Origin: Nemertoderma westbladi
Taxonomy: Eukaryota > Xenacoelomorpha > Nemertodermatida > Nemertodermatidae
Length of the DNA stretch: 47,080 nt
NCBI GenBank assembly: GCA_032718475.1
Contig: JAUCBJ010001459.1
Span: forward strand, 1-47,080
Direction of reading: 5' to 3'
Part shown: positions 45,058-47,080 of the stretch, one piece after another
Layout of the letters: every line of letters begins with the position of its first letter
Position numbering within the stretch: position 1 is the first letter of the stretch
Notes under the pieces: model-generated
Seen by the model: the letters and a program-made list of their open reading frames with translations, nothing else
Databases searched by the model: none
Told to the model about the DNA's origin: nothing
Program-made: the position numbers and the translations under genes

Positions 45058-45807
45058 GTCCGGTTGTTTACTATGGAGATTCCTAACATATGTTTCAGAA
45101 TTCCTAAATTTTACTTCTTCCGGTAACTTATTTTCAATAATAAATTACTATTTATAAAATAATTTTTAAATTGCCAGAGACGAATCTACTTAAATGCAAA
45201 TTAACTAACGACATTCGATAAACAGTAATTGTTTATTTTCATGGACTTCCTTCGCCCTTCAATCCATCAGCCTTAGAGGAATGCTCATATTTTCCCAATG
45301 GCGTCGTCGTGATTCTTACTAAATCTTGCCAGATTGTAAACCAGTCCGCATACTTAGCATTCCCTAATCCATAAATATTTCATTAAAATCTGTTACAGTT
45401 CTGATTTTAAAATTGCCATGACCAAAACGTACTAAATGTTCTTTGCAATTTTAATTAATTATAATCAATTCAATTAAATTATTTAAAATTTATTAAGTTT
45501 AATTATTTACAATTTTTAAATTTAATTATTTAAAATTTTTAAATTTAATTGTTTAAAATTTTTAAATTTAATTATTTAAAATATTTAAATTTAATTGTTT
45601 AAAATAAATTTATAAAATTAATTAAAAAGTAATTAAATTAAATTATTTAATAAATAATTAATAAAACCATAATTAATTAATTACGAGGGTTTTGTGTTAC
45701 TGCGGTTTTTATTTTGTGGCTTTATGATGGCCGTGTTACATTAATGGGCTGCCCTAGTAGTGGGCCATAGGAACCATCTAAATGACACTGAATTACTTTC
45801 GTTTTAG
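45058..45807 (+). other. WDR3: WDR3 intron, 750 bp
   Basis: A GT...AG phase-0 intron. The acceptor is TTTCGTTTTAG with a usable pyrimidine tract. Positions 45474-45620 hold about six copies of a 23-bp AT-only unit (ATTATTTAAAATTTTTAAAT plus three bases). The first codons of the intron read VRLFTME, resembling the VRYWEYV at the start of exon 2, and both ends share AGGTYCG. Confidence 0.85.
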
Positions 45808-47019
45808 GTTCGCTACTGGGAGTATGTTTCAGGGGGCTACTCGGACAGTTCCACGGCTCAACTACAGGCGGTTCATCGGAGAACCTTGGAGTTACCGGAC
45901 GAGGTAATGAACCTTCGCGCTACTCCAAACGGTCGGTTAATCGCCGTCGCCTTACTCGACGCCACTATCCGTGTCTTCTACGCCGATTCCTTCAAGTTCT
46001 TCCTCAGCCTCTACGGGCACAAACTCCCGGTGCTCTGTATGGATGTATCGGCTGACTCTGGGGTGCTGGTCAGCGGATCCGCCGATAAGAACATTAAGTT
46101 CTGGGGCCTCGATTTCGGCGAATGCCGGGGTTCGGTGTTCGCTCACGACGACTCGATAACGGAGGTTCGATTCCTCGGGGAGACTCGAACGCTGATGAGC
46201 TGCGGCCGCGACGGCGTGGTGAAGCGATGGGACGGGGACGGACGGACGCTGATCGGGAGCGTGGCTGACGGGGCCGCGGCGCTGTGTATGTGCGCGTCGA
46301 CGGAAGGCGACCGGGTCGCCGTGGGTCGACGGGACGGATCGCTGCGGCTTTACCGGGAGTCCGACGAGATACTCGTGGTCTCGGAGGAGCCCCGCTGGGA
46401 GGAGAGCGTGGCGCCTCCGGTGGTCCCAGGAGAGGCGGACAGTGAGGCGGTGCCCGCTGGGGGGCGCTCAATGGACGCCCTCGATGCGGCCGAGAGGATA
46501 ATCGGCGCCGTCGATCTGCACAACGAGTTACGATCCTCCGGGAAACCCGAGGAAATCGCCGCCCATCCGCTCATAAAGGCCTATAAATGTAGCGACTCGG
46601 CGGAATACGTTGTAGAGATATTAAGGAAGATCAGATCTTGCGATCTCGATCAGGGATTGTTGTTCCTTCCGTTCGATTATGTTCTCGAGTTGCTCCCAGT
46701 TTTGGAGTCTCGAATCGCCGCGACTCCGATTCATCTCGAGTTGTGTCTCCGTTGCGTTCTCTTTCTGGTGCGCGCCAACCACCGCAGACTCGTTGGTTCA
46801 CTCGCTGCGCTTCCCGTTATGAGTTTGTTACGCGGTCGGGTATCCGCCGCCCAGGAGTATCGGGATTCCGTTGGGTTTAATCTCGAAGGACTTCGCTTCC
46901 TCCACCGCCGACTCGAGGCCACTAAGGAACTCACTCTGTTCGCCGACGCAACTCAGAGGAGAAAAGAGAAAAATAAAAAACAACGGGTTACAGGGAGAAA
47001 AATATTGGCAATCAGATGA
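45808..47019 (+). CDS. WDR3: WD repeat protein WDR3 (Utp12/Dip2), exon 2
   Basis: Encodes residues 496-898. It opens with VRYWEYV, completing the blade begun in exon 1, and continues with the rest of the second propeller, including the highly conserved FFLSLYGHKLPVLCMDVS (about 559-576) and GSADKNIKFWGLDFGEC. A linker (about 690-745) leads to the C-terminal Utp12 domain (about 760-865, helical, with LLFLPFDYVLELLPVLE and VGFNLEGLRFL blocks). A Lys/Arg-rich tail, RRKEKNKKQRVTGRK, fits a nucleolar protein. The stop is TGA at 47017-47019. The length is close to the ~940 residues usual for animal WDR3. No polyadenylation signal is seen in the last 61 bases of the window. Positions 46000-46560 are markedly GC-rich. 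Confidence 0.93.
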   Translation, partial: VRYWEYVSGGYSDSSTAQLQAVHRRTLELPDEVMNLRATPNGRLIAVALLDATIRVFYADSFKFFLSLYGHKLPVLCMDVSADSGVLVSGSADKNIKFWGLDFGECRGSVFAHDDSITEVRFLGETRTLMSCGRDGVVKRWDGDGRTLIGSVADGAAALCMCASTEGDRVAVGRRDGSLRLYRESDEILVVSEEPRWEESVAPPVVPGEADSEAVPAGGRSMDALDAAERIIGAVDLHNELRSSGKPEEIAAHPLIKAYKCSDSAEYVVEILRKIRSCDLDQGLLFLPFDYVLELLPVLESRIAATPIHLELCLRCVLFLVRANHRRLVGSLAALPVMSLLRGRVSAAQEYRDSVGFNLEGLRFLHRRLEATKELTLFADATQRRKEKNKKQRVTGRKILAIR

Positions 47020-47080
47020 TAAAAGTCGATATATAGAACAGAAGCTATAAATAGAGTAGCACTTTATTTGCTATAGTTTT

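Noticed and set aside
1-47080. tRNA or rRNA genes
   Set aside because: No B-box-like GGTTCGA(A/N)TCC with a matching A-box and cloverleaf, and no rRNA-like conserved stretch, could be found by eye.

Overview
This window is animal (metazoan) nuclear DNA, most likely from an invertebrate with a repeat-rich, AT-rich genome. The evidence is a complete WDR3 ribosome-biogenesis gene with a GT-AG intron, a probable two-exon CD225/dispanin-type membrane protein gene, a decayed BEL/Pao retrotransposon (a group known only from animals), several non-LTR retrotransposons (LINEs) and many terminal-inverted-repeat DNA elements. I cannot place it to phylum. I see no tRNA, rRNA, CRISPR array or bacterial operon.

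Layout. 1-2685: decayed coding-like sequence followed by a retroelement control-region-like repeat (repeat A). 2690-10424: a broken BEL/Pao element on the minus strand. It is interrupted by a 1,555-bp piggyBac-type TTAA element (4292-5846) and by a 583-bp insert flanked by a 210-bp direct duplication (6081-7083). 11090-12250: a 5'-truncated LINE (+). 12285-16273: a LINE (-) with an uninterrupted 1,241-codon ORF. 16280-19280: a decayed RTE-like LINE (-), with a second fragment at 19599-19726. 19862-24160: a small MITE, an inverted-repeat element (21239-22895) and a decayed LINE (+).

26108-32565 (-): the putative dispanin-like gene. Its only visible intron holds a 3.7-kb, 51-bp minisatellite that abuts the 3' splice site of the last exon and repeats that splice-site sequence about 70 times. 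Part of the array is organised in higher-order repeats of 204 bp (4 x 51) and 150 bp (51+50+49).

33590-39640: a nest of DNA elements, including repeat B, a TIR element rich in a TTAGTGCCACTAA palindrome, and a second copy of the TTAA element in opposite orientation to the first. 40250-41934: a strong hairpin, then a foldback element with near-identical 119-bp inverted repeats that encloses a further 179-nt hairpin. 42092-43420: a ~390-bp direct duplication around a MITE, just upstream of WDR3. 43573-47019 (+): WDR3, 898 aa in two exons.

Only WDR3 and the dispanin-like gene look like host genes. They are unrelated in function: nucleolar small-subunit processome versus membrane protein. Everything else is mobile or repetitive. 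The most interesting candidates are the splice-site-bearing minisatellite, the palindrome-phased repeats inside the TTAA elements, the intact LINE with an NPGP (2A-like) motif, and the duplication trace at the WDR3 intron ends.
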